Assembly (NCBI GenBank): GCA_028284005.1
Contig: JANQSO010000012.1
Location: 87,696-151,695 of the forward strand
Reading direction: 5' to 3'
Origin: Flavobacteriaceae bacterium
Lineage (GTDB): Bacteria; Bacteroidota; Bacteroidia; Flavobacteriales; Flavobacteriaceae
DNA length: 64,000 nucleotides
Under the pieces are notes generated by a model. The model saw nothing but the letters and a program-made list of their open reading frames with translations. It was not told the DNA's origin and made no database searches. Shown one piece after another: positions 37,788 to 46,361 of this stretch; position 1 is the stretch's first letter; every line of letters starts with the position of its first letter. The position numbers and the translations under genes are program-made.

Positions 37788-38213
37788 ATGACGATTGAAG
37801 CCATACAAGAAGATTTAATTGACGAGTTCTCATTATTCGATGACTGGATGCAGAAATACGAATATATGATAGATCTTGGAAAATCATTACCCCTAATTGA
37901 CCCTTCTTTGAAAACTGATGACAGATTAATTAAAGGGTGCCAATCCAAAGTTTGGTTACATTCTGAATTAGAGAATGGCAAGGTTGTTTTTACGGCAGAT
38001 AGTGATGCAATAATTACCAAAGCCATTGTTGCGATTTTAATTAGAGTATTCTCCAATCAAAAACCGGAAGACATCGTTGCTGCCAATACAGATTTCATTG
38101 ATGAAATAGGTCTAAAGGAGCATTTGTCTCCCACTCGTGCCAACGGCCTGGTTTCAATGGTCAAACAAATGAAGTTGTATGCTATTGCATATCAAACCCA
38201 ACTCAAAAATTAA
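37788..38213 (+). CDS. sufE: Cysteine desulfuration protein SufE
   Basis: 141 residues. Accepts persulfide sulfur from SufS on the conserved Cys of the LIKGCQSKVWL motif (C51) and passes it to SufB. The EEF-like N terminus, YEYMIDLGKSLP and PTRANGL are standard. Two bases after the META gene. Confidence 0.94.
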   Translation: MTIEAIQEDLIDEFSLFDDWMQKYEYMIDLGKSLPLIDPSLKTDDRLIKGCQSKVWLHSELENGKVVFTADSDAIITKAIVAILIRVFSNQKPEDIVAANTDFIDEIGLKEHLSPTRANGLVSMVKQMKLYAIAYQTQLKN

Positions 38214-38217
38214 GAAT

Positions 38218-38544
38218 ATGTCGACAACAAATATTGATACAACCGAATTAGGTGAAAAAATAGTAAAAGTGCTTAAAACTATTTACGACCCCGAAATTCC
38301 CGTAGATATCTATGAACTAGGGTTAATCTACGATGTCTTTGTAAATGAGGATTTGGAAGTGAAAATTCTAATGACACTTACAACACCTAATTGCCCTGTT
38401 GCCGAAACACTACCTGTTGAAGTTGAGGACAAGGTTAAATCCATCAAACTGGTTAAAGATGCAGAAGTGGAAATTACTTTCGATCCACCCTGGAGCCAAG
38501 ACCTAATGAGTGAGGAAGCCAAATTGGAACTGGGAATGTTATAA
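38218..38544 (+). CDS. sufT: SUF system Fe-S maturation protein (MIP18/DUF59 family)
   Basis: About 108 residues from the ATG at 38218, four bases after the sufE stop; the frame is open back to 38179 but that would overlap sufE. Single MIP18/DUF59 domain: IYDPEIPVDIYELGLIYDV, LTTPNCPVAETLP with the conserved Cys, and FDPPWSQDLMSEEAKLELG. Members act in late Fe-S protein maturation. Its stop shares one base with the next start. Confidence 0.92.
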   Translation: MSTTNIDTTELGEKIVKVLKTIYDPEIPVDIYELGLIYDVFVNEDLEVKILMTLTTPNCPVAETLPVEVEDKVKSIKLVKDAEVEITFDPPWSQDLMSEEAKLELGML

Positions 38545-39050
38545 TGGAAAAAGAAATTGTAAATAGGGTTGCCAACAGCAAGTTGATCACTTTCAACCTG
38601 GAAGATTTCTATCCGGAAGGAAAGCGTGTTGTTTTTGATATTTCAAAATGGTTATATGAAGGCATTGTCCTTCGTGAAAAAGAATACAGGGCATTTGCAA
38701 ATGATCACGACTGGTCGCAATATACAGATTGTTATGTCGCTCTTGTCTGCAGCACAGAAGCCATTATTCCCAGTTGGGCGTATATGTTATTGTCATTGAA
38801 ATTGGCTCCTTTCGCCAAAAAAACAATTGTTGGTTCCTTAGACGAATTAGAAATCGTAATATTTTCCGAAGTTGTCAATACACTTCAGCTTGATAGCTTT
38901 AAGGACAAACCGGTCATCATAAAAGGTTGTTCAAACAAGACCATCCCTTCAACTGCATTTGTCCTGTTATCTCAAAGGCTTCAGCCTATAGCAAAGAGCA
39001 TTATGTATGGAGAAGCATGTTCTTCGGTCCCATTATACAAAAAGAAATAA
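38544..39050 (+). CDS. DUF2480 family protein
   Basis: 168 residues, family of unknown function found at the end of SUF operons in Bacteroidota. Features seen: NRVANSKLITFNLEDFYPEG, DISKWLYEGIVLREKEYR, DWSQYTDCYVALVCSTEAIIPSWAYMLL and KGCSNKTIPSTAFVLLSQRLQPIAKSIMYGEACSSVPLYKK. Several Cys and an acidic patch make a link to Fe-S assembly plausible but unproven. Overlaps the sufT stop by one base (TAATG). Confidence 0.88.
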   Translation: MEKEIVNRVANSKLITFNLEDFYPEGKRVVFDISKWLYEGIVLREKEYRAFANDHDWSQYTDCYVALVCSTEAIIPSWAYMLLSLKLAPFAKKTIVGSLDELEIVIFSEVVNTLQLDSFKDKPVIIKGCSNKTIPSTAFVLLSQRLQPIAKSIMYGEACSSVPLYKKK

Positions 39051-39162
39051 GTCTTTAATCGAAAGATTAGCGTTGCTTGTCGAAAGCCCATTTTTTTTGA
39101 ATCTATTTTTTTCCAAAACGTAAAAAGAACATATAAATTTGTCTCACATGAAAATACGATCC

Positions 39163-40080
39163 ATGAAAACCCAGGTATTTTTCTTATTACTAATTTGTCC
39201 CTTTATCGCCTTTGCGCAGGATGCCGAAGAGAAAGAAGCTCCTAAAGACGGTTGGACAAAAGCCGGAAATATCTCTTTACTGTTCAGCCAGGCTGCTTTT
39301 AATGAAGAGTGGACAGGAGGAGGAACTTCCAACTATGCAGCGAACCTGGGATTAACTTACGATTTTAATTATCGTCAGGGGAAATTGGTTTGGGATAACC
39401 GCATAGTCGCAGACTATGGTATCACCAAATTAAAGGATCAGGAATTTACCCGGAAAACAAATGACCGCCTGGAATTAAACTCTCTTATAGGAAAACAGAT
39501 TAAAGAAAGTAACTGGTTCTATTCTTACTTTCTAAATTTTAAAACACAAATGGCCCCAGGGTACGAATATGGAGAAGATGCCGATGGAAATGAAATCCGT
39601 ACAGAGGTAACCAAATTATTATCTCCCGGTTATCTACAAACAGGGCCAGGATTATTATGGAAAAAAAGTGACAATCTAAAAGTAAATATCTCACCTGCAA
39701 CCGCAAAACTTATCATTGTGGATAGTGATTTCACAAATGTTGGCAGTGACCAGGCTGTGATTGATGCATTTAATGATGCGGGTGGCTATTTTGGAGTAGA
39801 GGCTAATGAAAATAGTCGTTTTGAGTTGGGTGCATCCCTTTCCGGTTATGCAAAACTGGATATAATGAAAAACGTAACAGTAGAGAACGTTTTAAACTTA
39901 TACTCAAATTACCTAGAAGATCCACAAAATATTGATATTGATTATACACTTAATTTAATTATGGCAGTTAATAAATACATTACTGCAAATGCTACTTTAC
40001 AAGCAATTTATGATGATAATGCAGTGCGAGGTTTTCAAATTAGAGAAGCCTTAGGCATTGGTTTAACATATGGTTTTTAA
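39163..40080 (+). CDS. DUF3078 domain protein
   Basis: 305 residues with signal peptide (MKTQVFFLLLICPFIAFAQ) and a beta-strand-rich DUF3078 domain (WTKAGNISLLFSQAAFNEEWTGGG, LNSLIGKQ, APGYEYGED, LSPGYLQTGPGLLWK) ending in GIGLTYGF, which suggests an outer-membrane beta barrel. An upstream ATG at 39148 and a TTG at 39139 are in frame. A perfect TAAATTTG -7 element at 39134-39141 would leave the 39148 start almost leaderless, so 39163 is preferred. It lies just after the SUF operon but has its own promoter and a strong terminator. Role unknown. Confidence 0.85.
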   Translation: MKTQVFFLLLICPFIAFAQDAEEKEAPKDGWTKAGNISLLFSQAAFNEEWTGGGTSNYAANLGLTYDFNYRQGKLVWDNRIVADYGITKLKDQEFTRKTNDRLELNSLIGKQIKESNWFYSYFLNFKTQMAPGYEYGEDADGNEIRTEVTKLLSPGYLQTGPGLLWKKSDNLKVNISPATAKLIIVDSDFTNVGSDQAVIDAFNDAGGYFGVEANENSRFELGASLSGYAKLDIMKNVTVENVLNLYSNYLEDPQNIDIDYTLNLIMAVNKYITANATLQAIYDDNAVRGFQIREALGIGLTYGF

Positions 40081-40190
40081 AGTTAATTCCCCGAATGATT
40101 GATCGATTAAACTGTAGCAATAAATTGAACTGATCGATGTGTTTTTTATATCTTTGGTTAGTTAGTCGTTGAAATGTTCAAGCTACAGGA

Positions 40191-40217
40191 AAAGCCGTCT
40201 TAAAGACGGCTTTTTTT
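40191..40217 (+). terminator. Bidirectional intrinsic terminator between DUF3078 and hflX
   Basis: AAAGCCGTCT (40191-40200) pairs perfectly with AGACGGCTTT (40204-40213), three-base loop, followed by T's on the plus strand (40211-40217); A's before the left arm give a short T tract on the minus strand too. It touches the hflX stop codon at 40216, so it can serve both convergent genes. Confidence 0.9.
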
Positions 40218-41421
40218 ATTCGGTATATTCATCGTATAAAAAATGATTATAAGGAAATCTGCTTACATGGATCTTCTTTACTTTCTCATAAACCAGTTTT
40301 CTGAACTCTTCAAAATTCTCCTTTTTAAGAGCTGAAACAAAAATGGTATCAACTTCTTTGGAATTCATCCATGTACGCCTCCAGTCTTCCAGGCTATAGT
40401 GCGCTTTTGTCTTTTTTGTCACCAAATCGTCTTTATCTATAATTTCAGCCTGGTAGGCATCAATCTTGTTAAATACCATTATGGTAGGCTTATCCGCACT
40501 ATCAATTTCATCAAGAATTTTATTTACCGAAGCTATATGGTCCTCAAAAGAAGGATGTGAAATGTCCACTACATGTAACAATAGATCCGCTTCACGAACT
40601 TCATCAAGTGTGCTTTTAAAAGACTCTACCAATTGTGTGGGAAGCTTACGAATAAAACCAACAGTGTCACTTAACAAAAAAGGAAGGTTCCCGATCACCA
40701 CTTTACGCACAGTAGTATCAAGGGTAGCAAAGAGTTTGTTTTCTGCAAATACTTTACTTTTACTTATTACATTCATTAGAGTAGATTTCCCTACGTTGGT
40801 ATATCCTACCAAGGCTACGCGAACCAATGCTCCACGATTACCTCTTTGCACCGACATTTGTTTGTCAATGGTCTTGATCTTCTTTTTTAATAATGCAATA
40901 CGATCCCTTACAATACGGCGGTCCGTTTCAATTTCTGTTTCTCCGGGACCTCTCATACCAATACCTCCACGTTGCCTTTCCAGGTGAGTCCACATTCCTG
41001 CCAAACGAGGCAGTAAATATTCGTATTGGGCCAGTTCTACTTGAGTACGGGCATAGCTTGTTTGCGCACGTTGCGCAAAAATGTCAAGAATCAAATTGGT
41101 GCGGTCTATAATCTTACACTGCAATATCTTTTCAATATTCTTTTGCTGCGCAGGAGATAGCTCATCATCAAAAATAGCGATCCCTATATCATTTTCTTCC
41201 ACAAACTCACGTACCTCTTCCATCTTACCCGTTCCAATAAATGTTTTAGGATTAGGCATTTCCATTTTCTGAACAAACCGCTTCAATACTTCACCTCCTG
41301 CAGTATACGCTAAAAACTCAAGTTCATCTAAATATTCCTTAGACTTATCCTGATCCTGCTGTTGGGTAATTAAACCCACAAGGATGGTTTTTTCGTATTC
41401 TAAATTTGTTTTCTCTAGCAT
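40216..41421 (-). CDS. hflX: Ribosome-associated GTPase HflX
   Basis: 401 residues from the ATG at 41421 (MLEKTNLEYEK); the frame runs to 41454 but the shorter start fits homologs. The N-terminal HflX domain (KTFIGTGKMEEV, DELSPAQQKNIEK, RTNLILDIFAQRA) is followed by ERQRGGIGMRGPGETEIETDRR. The GTPase domain has G1 GYTNVGKST (about 206-214), DTVGFIRKLP and NKIDA. HflX splits stalled or idle ribosomes and helps in stress. Cytoplasmic. Its 3' end shares a hairpin with the convergent DUF3078 gene. Confidence 0.96.
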   Translation of the reverse strand: MLEKTNLEYEKTILVGLITQQQDQDKSKEYLDELEFLAYTAGGEVLKRFVQKMEMPNPKTFIGTGKMEEVREFVEENDIGIAIFDDELSPAQQKNIEKILQCKIIDRTNLILDIFAQRAQTSYARTQVELAQYEYLLPRLAGMWTHLERQRGGIGMRGPGETEIETDRRIVRDRIALLKKKIKTIDKQMSVQRGNRGALVRVALVGYTNVGKSTLMNVISKSKVFAENKLFATLDTTVRKVVIGNLPFLLSDTVGFIRKLPTQLVESFKSTLDEVREADLLLHVVDISHPSFEDHIASVNKILDEIDSADKPTIMVFNKIDAYQAEIIDKDDLVTKKTKAHYSLEDWRRTWMNSKEVDTIFVSALKKENFEEFRKLVYEKVKKIHVSRFPYNHFLYDEYTE

Positions 41422-41499
41422 AGATTTAATATCTTTTGCAAAGGTACAAAACACTTTGCAAGGGTTTTTTGTATTTTACAGTCAATTAACGAATACGTG

Positions 41500-42462
41500 A
41501 TGCAGGATTCTTCAAAAAATAAAAGTCTTTACAATATTGCTTTTTATAATCTCGAAAATCTGTTCGATACAAAAAATGATCCTAAAACATTGGATGACGA
41601 CTTTACGAAAGATTCTAAAAAGAAATGGACAGATAAGCGTTTTCAGAAAAAAATAAAGAAATTAGGTAGAGTTATTTCCAGCATTGGTTATAGTGATATT
41701 TATCACCCCCCGGTACTGGTTGGTGTTGCAGAGGTCGAAAATCAAGAAGTACTTGAAGCTTTGGTCGCTTCAAAATTTTTGAAGAAGAAAGGCTACGATA
41801 TTGTGCATTTTGATTCTCCGGACGAACGCGGTATAGATACGGCATTACTTTACAGGTCCAAATATTTTATCGTAGAGCATAAAGAAGTCTTTACCCTGTT
41901 TTTAAACAATGAGTTTGGGGTTCGTGATTATACCCGTGATATTCTATATGTAAAAGGGCTCCTTGAAAAGGAACCGGTACATATTTTGGTAAATCACTGG
42001 CCTTCAAGAAGGGCAGGCACCGAAGAAACAGCCTATAAACGAATTGCTGCCGCTACAAAAAATAAAGAGATTATTTCCGGGATCATTAGTGAGAACCCTG
42101 CAGCTAAGATCATAGTTATGGGAGATTTCAATGATGATCCTCATAGTGAGAGTATAAAAGGATTAACAACACAGGATTTATATAATCCTATGGAAGTTTT
42201 ATTGACCAGGTACTCCGGGAGTACTAACCATAGGGGAAACTGGAATTTGTTCGATCAAATCTTACTTTCTCATAACTTCATGCAACAACACGGCAATACA
42301 TTTAGGTTTGAGAAAGCTAAAATTTTTAATCCCAGAGAACTGGTAGAATATAAAGGCAGAAACAAGGGAAATCCGTTTAGAACATTTGTAGGACGTAAAT
42401 ATATTGGTGGTATTAGTGACCACTTTCCTGTGTACGGCACATTTTCAGTACATAAAAAATAG
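41500..42462 (+). CDS. Endonuclease/exonuclease/phosphatase family protein (no signal peptide)
   Basis: 320 residues from the ATG at 41500 (a GTG at 41497 is one codon earlier). The fold's active-site blocks are present: FYNLENLFD, VAEVENQEVL, NHWPSRRAG, MGDFNDDP and ISDHFPVYG. No signal peptide is seen, unlike its paralog at 62717-63775, which is about 30 residues longer and exported. It may act on nucleic acid or phosphoesters in the cytoplasm, or leave by another route. Substrate unknown. It has its own gap before the PorP gene. Confidence 0.88.
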   Translation: MQDSSKNKSLYNIAFYNLENLFDTKNDPKTLDDDFTKDSKKKWTDKRFQKKIKKLGRVISSIGYSDIYHPPVLVGVAEVENQEVLEALVASKFLKKKGYDIVHFDSPDERGIDTALLYRSKYFIVEHKEVFTLFLNNEFGVRDYTRDILYVKGLLEKEPVHILVNHWPSRRAGTEETAYKRIAAATKNKEIISGIISENPAAKIIVMGDFNDDPHSESIKGLTTQDLYNPMEVLLTRYSGSTNHRGNWNLFDQILLSHNFMQQHGNTFRFEKAKIFNPRELVEYKGRNKGNPFRTFVGRKYIGGISDHFPVYGTFSVHKK

Positions 42463-42551
42463 AATCTGTTTAAAATGATACGTTTAATCAATTTTAATGC
42501 TTCGGTTGTTCAAAAAATGTCCGGGATAAATAATATAAATAACCGTATATA

Positions 42552-43466
42552 ATGAGCAAATTATCGTTGTTGGTATTTTTATTGGGTATACTGTATATCG
42601 AGCTTGCTTCTGCGCAACAGGATCCCCAGTATACACAATATATGTACAATATGAATGTGGTAAACCCTGCCTATGCCGGTTCCAGGGAATCGATTTCCAT
42701 TACCGCATTATATCGCAAGCAGTGGTCGGGTTTTGAAGGCGCTCCGGAAACAATTACATTTTCCGCACATTCTCCTATTGCCGATAAGGTTGGTTTGGGC
42801 CTTTCGGTTATCAAAGACGAGCTGGGCCCCATTAGTGAAACAAACGTATATGCAGATTTCTCCTATACATTGCAGCTAAGTAAAAGCTTAGAGTTAGCCT
42901 TAGGGTTAAAAGCAGGAGCTACTTTTCATGATGTAGGCTTAATAGATTTGGAGCTGCAGGACCCTAACGACCCCTTTTTTTCACAAGATATCAATAACAC
43001 TTACCCCAATATAGGAGCCGGAGCTTTTTTATATGCGGACAATTTTTACGTAGCATTATCCGTCCCCAATCTTTTAAATTCTGTTCATCTTGATGAAAAC
43101 GGAATTAAGTACGGAAGTGAAACCAATCATTATTTTGTTACGGCGGGGTATGTATTTCAGGTCTCAGAAAACGTTAAACTGAAGCCTTCCGTACTGGCAA
43201 AATCTGCTTTTAACGCTCCATTATCCATGGATGGAAATATAAATGCGCTCTTTTATGAAAGGTTTGAAATTGGAGCTTCATATCGTTTGGATGATTCCTT
43301 TAGTGGTTTGGTGGGGTTTCAGGCCACTCCTGCGATTCGTATAGGTTATGCATATGACAGGGTTGTTTCGGATATTGATGTCGTTAGTGATTCTTCACAC
43401 GAGATCATTCTAACCTTTGACCTGATCTTTAGTAAACGTGCCCAGCGTTCACCCAGATACTTCTAA
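42552..43466 (+). CDS. PorP/SprF family type IX secretion membrane protein
   Basis: 304 residues: signal peptide (ELASAQ) and the family hallmark QDPQYTQYMYNMNVVNPAYAGSRE, then an outer-membrane beta barrel with repeated aromatic strands ending FDLIFSKRAQRSPRYF. PorP/SprF proteins assist secretion or anchoring of specific T9SS substrates, as SprF does for the adhesin SprB in gliding bacteria. It is paired with the OmpA-family gene 20 bases downstream, the usual arrangement. No giant SprB-like adhesin gene is adjacent here. Confidence 0.92.
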   Translation: MSKLSLLVFLLGILYIELASAQQDPQYTQYMYNMNVVNPAYAGSRESISITALYRKQWSGFEGAPETITFSAHSPIADKVGLGLSVIKDELGPISETNVYADFSYTLQLSKSLELALGLKAGATFHDVGLIDLELQDPNDPFFSQDINNTYPNIGAGAFLYADNFYVALSVPNLLNSVHLDENGIKYGSETNHYFVTAGYVFQVSENVKLKPSVLAKSAFNAPLSMDGNINALFYERFEIGASYRLDDSFSGLVGFQATPAIRIGYAYDRVVSDIDVVSDSSHEIILTFDLIFSKRAQRSPRYF

Positions 43467-43486
43467 TTATCTAATTTCATTCAAAA

Positions 43487-45379
43487 ATGAAAAAAATATA
43501 TACAATTTTGTTCCTTATAACAGTTAGTACTGCTGCTGTTACTGCACAAAATGAGGACACTAAAAAGGCAGATCAATTGTATGATAGATTATTCTATACA
43601 GATGCTGCCGAAGCTTATCAAAAACTGCTGAAAAAAGGAAAAGGGAATCGTTATGTTTTTGAACGATTAGCAAATAGCTACTACTATATTAACGATACTA
43701 AAAAAGCAGAAACCTATTACAGGCGTGTTGTTAAAGGGAGAAAGGTAAAAGCAGAAACCGTTTACAATTATGCGCAATCGTTAAAAGCCAACGGAAAGCT
43801 TAGCAACTATGATACCTACATGAGAAAATTTGCCGAAATGAAACCCAAAGATTCCAGGGCAATAGCATTTATAAAAGACCCCAACCATGTATCAAAGTTA
43901 TTAGAAGATGCACCAGGATATTTGGCTACAAATATGGAAGAGATCAATACAGAATATTCTGAATTTGGAGGAGCTGCTATAGGGAAGGACTTTTACTTCT
44001 CTTCGGCAAGAAATACAACTCGTAAAAAATACGGTTGGAACGAAGAACCCTACCTGGATATCTATAAAGCAAGTGATGTTGGCGGAACTATTAAAAATGC
44101 CAATTTGATCGACGGAGATGTAAATACGAAGTTCCATGAAGGAAATGTAACCATTACTGCAGATGGGAAACGTATGTATTTTGATCGCAACGATTATTAC
44201 AAAGGCGATTACGACAAGAATAGCGAAGGCATAAACCAAATCAACCTGTATTATGCAGAAAATGTGGATGGCACCTGGACAGATATTCGATCCGTGGCAT
44301 TCAACAGCGATGAATACTCTACGGGCCATCCTGCTTTAAGCCCGGATGGAAATACACTATATTTTGTAAGTGATATGCCCGGAGGAAAAGGCATGAGTGA
44401 TATTTATAAAGTATCTGTAAACAAGGATGGAAATGTAGGAACACCTCAACGATTAGGAAATACTATTAATACTGAAGGAAAAGAAGTATTCCCGTATGTA
44501 GACAGCAACGGCACTTTGTATTTCTCCAGCGATGGGCACCAAGGTATTGGCGGATTAGACGTATTTTCTACAGAAGCTTCCAGAAATGGATTTGGAGAAG
44601 TGAAAAATATAGGTAAAGGTGTAAATAGTTCCGGAGATGATTTCGCTTTTAGATTTGATCCGGCTACTATGACCGGTTATGTATCTTCCAATCGAAAAGG
44701 AGGAAAAGGAAGTGATGATATCTATACGGTAAAAAAATTGGAGGTGCCTTGTAAAGTAACCATGAATATAAAGGTTGTGGACGAATATACAGATATGCCT
44801 GTAGATGGTGCACGAGTGGATTTGTATGATACTCTTGAGAATAGGTTAAGTAGTATGACCACCGGTCCGGAGGGTACTGTAACTTTTCTTGTGGAATGTG
44901 ATAAAGAGCATATCACACAGGGATTGTCCAAGGGTTATGAAAGTACTATTGTAACAATTGCTCCAACAAATACTCCTGAAGTTAACAGCCTATTAGAACT
45001 ACGCCCTATTGAAGCTATTATTGAAGATGATAAAGTAGTTCTTAATCCTATATTATTTGACCTGGACAAGCATGACATTAAACCACAGGCAGCTTTCGAA
45101 CTGGATAAACTCGTTGCAATTATGCAAAAATACCCCAAGATGAAGATCAATGTGGAAAGTCATACGGATAGCCGTTCGAGTAATGCTTATAATATAGGCC
45201 TTTCAGAGCGGCGCGCACAATCAACCGTGCAATATGTGATCTCTAAAGGGATTGATCCCGGCCGCATTAGCGGTAAAGGATATGGCGAGAGCAGGCCCAA
45301 CATAGACTGTGGTACAGATTGCACCGAAGAACAGCACCAAAAGAACAGGCGTTCAGAATTTATTATTGTAGAACGCTAA
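43487..45379 (+). CDS. OmpA family protein with TPR and PD40-like repeats (T9SS-associated type)
   Basis: 630 residues: signal peptide (about 1-20), TPR-like helices (about 25-125), a WD40/PD40-like propeller (about 150-410, with SPDGNTLYFVSDMPGGKGMSDIY, LYFSSDGHQGIGGLDVF and GYVSSNRKGGKGSDDIY), a carboxypeptidase-regulatory-like beta domain (about 420-505) and a C-terminal OmpA peptidoglycan-binding domain (about 515-630, NVESHTDSRSSNAYN, LSERRAQSTVQYV). This architecture is typical of partners of PorP/SprF proteins and of PorE of the T9SS. It likely tethers the complex to peptidoglycan. Confidence 0.92.
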   Translation: MKKIYTILFLITVSTAAVTAQNEDTKKADQLYDRLFYTDAAEAYQKLLKKGKGNRYVFERLANSYYYINDTKKAETYYRRVVKGRKVKAETVYNYAQSLKANGKLSNYDTYMRKFAEMKPKDSRAIAFIKDPNHVSKLLEDAPGYLATNMEEINTEYSEFGGAAIGKDFYFSSARNTTRKKYGWNEEPYLDIYKASDVGGTIKNANLIDGDVNTKFHEGNVTITADGKRMYFDRNDYYKGDYDKNSEGINQINLYYAENVDGTWTDIRSVAFNSDEYSTGHPALSPDGNTLYFVSDMPGGKGMSDIYKVSVNKDGNVGTPQRLGNTINTEGKEVFPYVDSNGTLYFSSDGHQGIGGLDVFSTEASRNGFGEVKNIGKGVNSSGDDFAFRFDPATMTGYVSSNRKGGKGSDDIYTVKKLEVPCKVTMNIKVVDEYTDMPVDGARVDLYDTLENRLSSMTTGPEGTVTFLVECDKEHITQGLSKGYESTIVTIAPTNTPEVNSLLELRPIEAIIEDDKVVLNPILFDLDKHDIKPQAAFELDKLVAIMQKYPKMKINVESHTDSRSSNAYNIGLSERRAQSTVQYVISKGIDPGRISGKGYGESRPNIDCGTDCTEEQHQKNRRSEFIIVER

Positions 45380-45417
45380 TCTCTTTAACTAACCGGCTTA
45401 TAAAAACGTTTGCCTTT

Positions 45418-46320
45418 TCATTCTAGCTCCTGCAAAAAGTTATCAATGGCCCCAAAGTATAGCTCCGGTTGGTCCAACCAACCATAATGCCCGCACTCTT
45501 CAAGAATTGTTAGTGTTGAATTTCTGAAAATACTATGTGCTGTTTCAGCAATACTCTTATCAATAATGTCTTCCCGGCCCTGAATAATTAAAACCGGGGC
45601 TTTGAAATCTTTTAACGCCTCCGAACAATCAAAATCGATCTTTCTCATATTTTGAAACACAAGTTGATTGATCGCTATATTTCCTTGTGTTAGCCTATGG
45701 GCGATTACAGGAACATTCGATTTGTCATACAAATATGCCGGGGCAAGAAATCTTCCTCGTTGCAGTCTTGCAAAATAGGTAGTGTCGCCATTTGCAATTT
45801 TAGCATTCCAATAGTTCAAAGAATCTCTTTCTAAAGCGGTCAATCGGGAATTGATATTGATGATTGAAAACAGTTCCATGTCAATTCCTCCCGAAGAAGA
45901 TAGGATAAGGCCCTTTACCTTTTCCGGAAATTTAGATGCATAGTAAGAAGCCAACATTCCTCCAAAGGAATGCCCAAATACAACCCATTTCTCAATCTCC
46001 AGGTGATCTCTAATCGTTTCAATATCCCGGACCATGGCATCCATTGTTATAGTACCCGTATCAATCCGGGAAATTTTAGATTTTCCCGTACCTCTTTGAT
46101 CGTATATGATAGCTTTATGAGATTGGCCCATAATTTGGGCTAAAGGCTTAAATCCTTCACTGGACATCCCCGGCCCTCCATTAATAATTAGCATAGGATC
46201 GCCTTCCCCATAGGTAGTAAGGCAAATGGTATTATCGTCTTTAATAATACTTAACTCGGCTTGAGAAAATAATGTAATGGGGATAAGAAATATGATTAGG
46301 AAAGTTTGTATTGTTTTCAT
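45418..46320 (-). CDS. Secreted alpha/beta hydrolase, proline-iminopeptidase-like
   Basis: 300 residues from the ATG at 46320. A signal peptide (MKTIQTFLIIFLIPITLFSQ) precedes an alpha/beta-hydrolase domain: NGGPGMSSEGF oxyanion loop, YDQRGTGKS, the nucleophile elbow GHSFGG, the acid region IIQGREDIID and the catalytic His in EECGHYGW. GGPG plus DQRGTGKS is typical of the prolyl aminopeptidase (S33) branch. The signal peptide points to a periplasmic or secreted peptidase or esterase. It lies 41 bases downstream of the SDR gene and could be co-transcribed with it. Confidence 0.88.
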   Translation of the reverse strand: MKTIQTFLIIFLIPITLFSQAELSIIKDDNTICLTTYGEGDPMLIINGGPGMSSEGFKPLAQIMGQSHKAIIYDQRGTGKSKISRIDTGTITMDAMVRDIETIRDHLEIEKWVVFGHSFGGMLASYYASKFPEKVKGLILSSSGGIDMELFSIININSRLTALERDSLNYWNAKIANGDTTYFARLQRGRFLAPAYLYDKSNVPVIAHRLTQGNIAINQLVFQNMRKIDFDCSEALKDFKAPVLIIQGREDIIDKSIAETAHSIFRNSTLTILEECGHYGWLDQPELYFGAIDNFLQELE

Positions 46321-46361
46321 TTTTATGAACAAGTTTCGGCTAAATAGTGTTTTAATGTACT

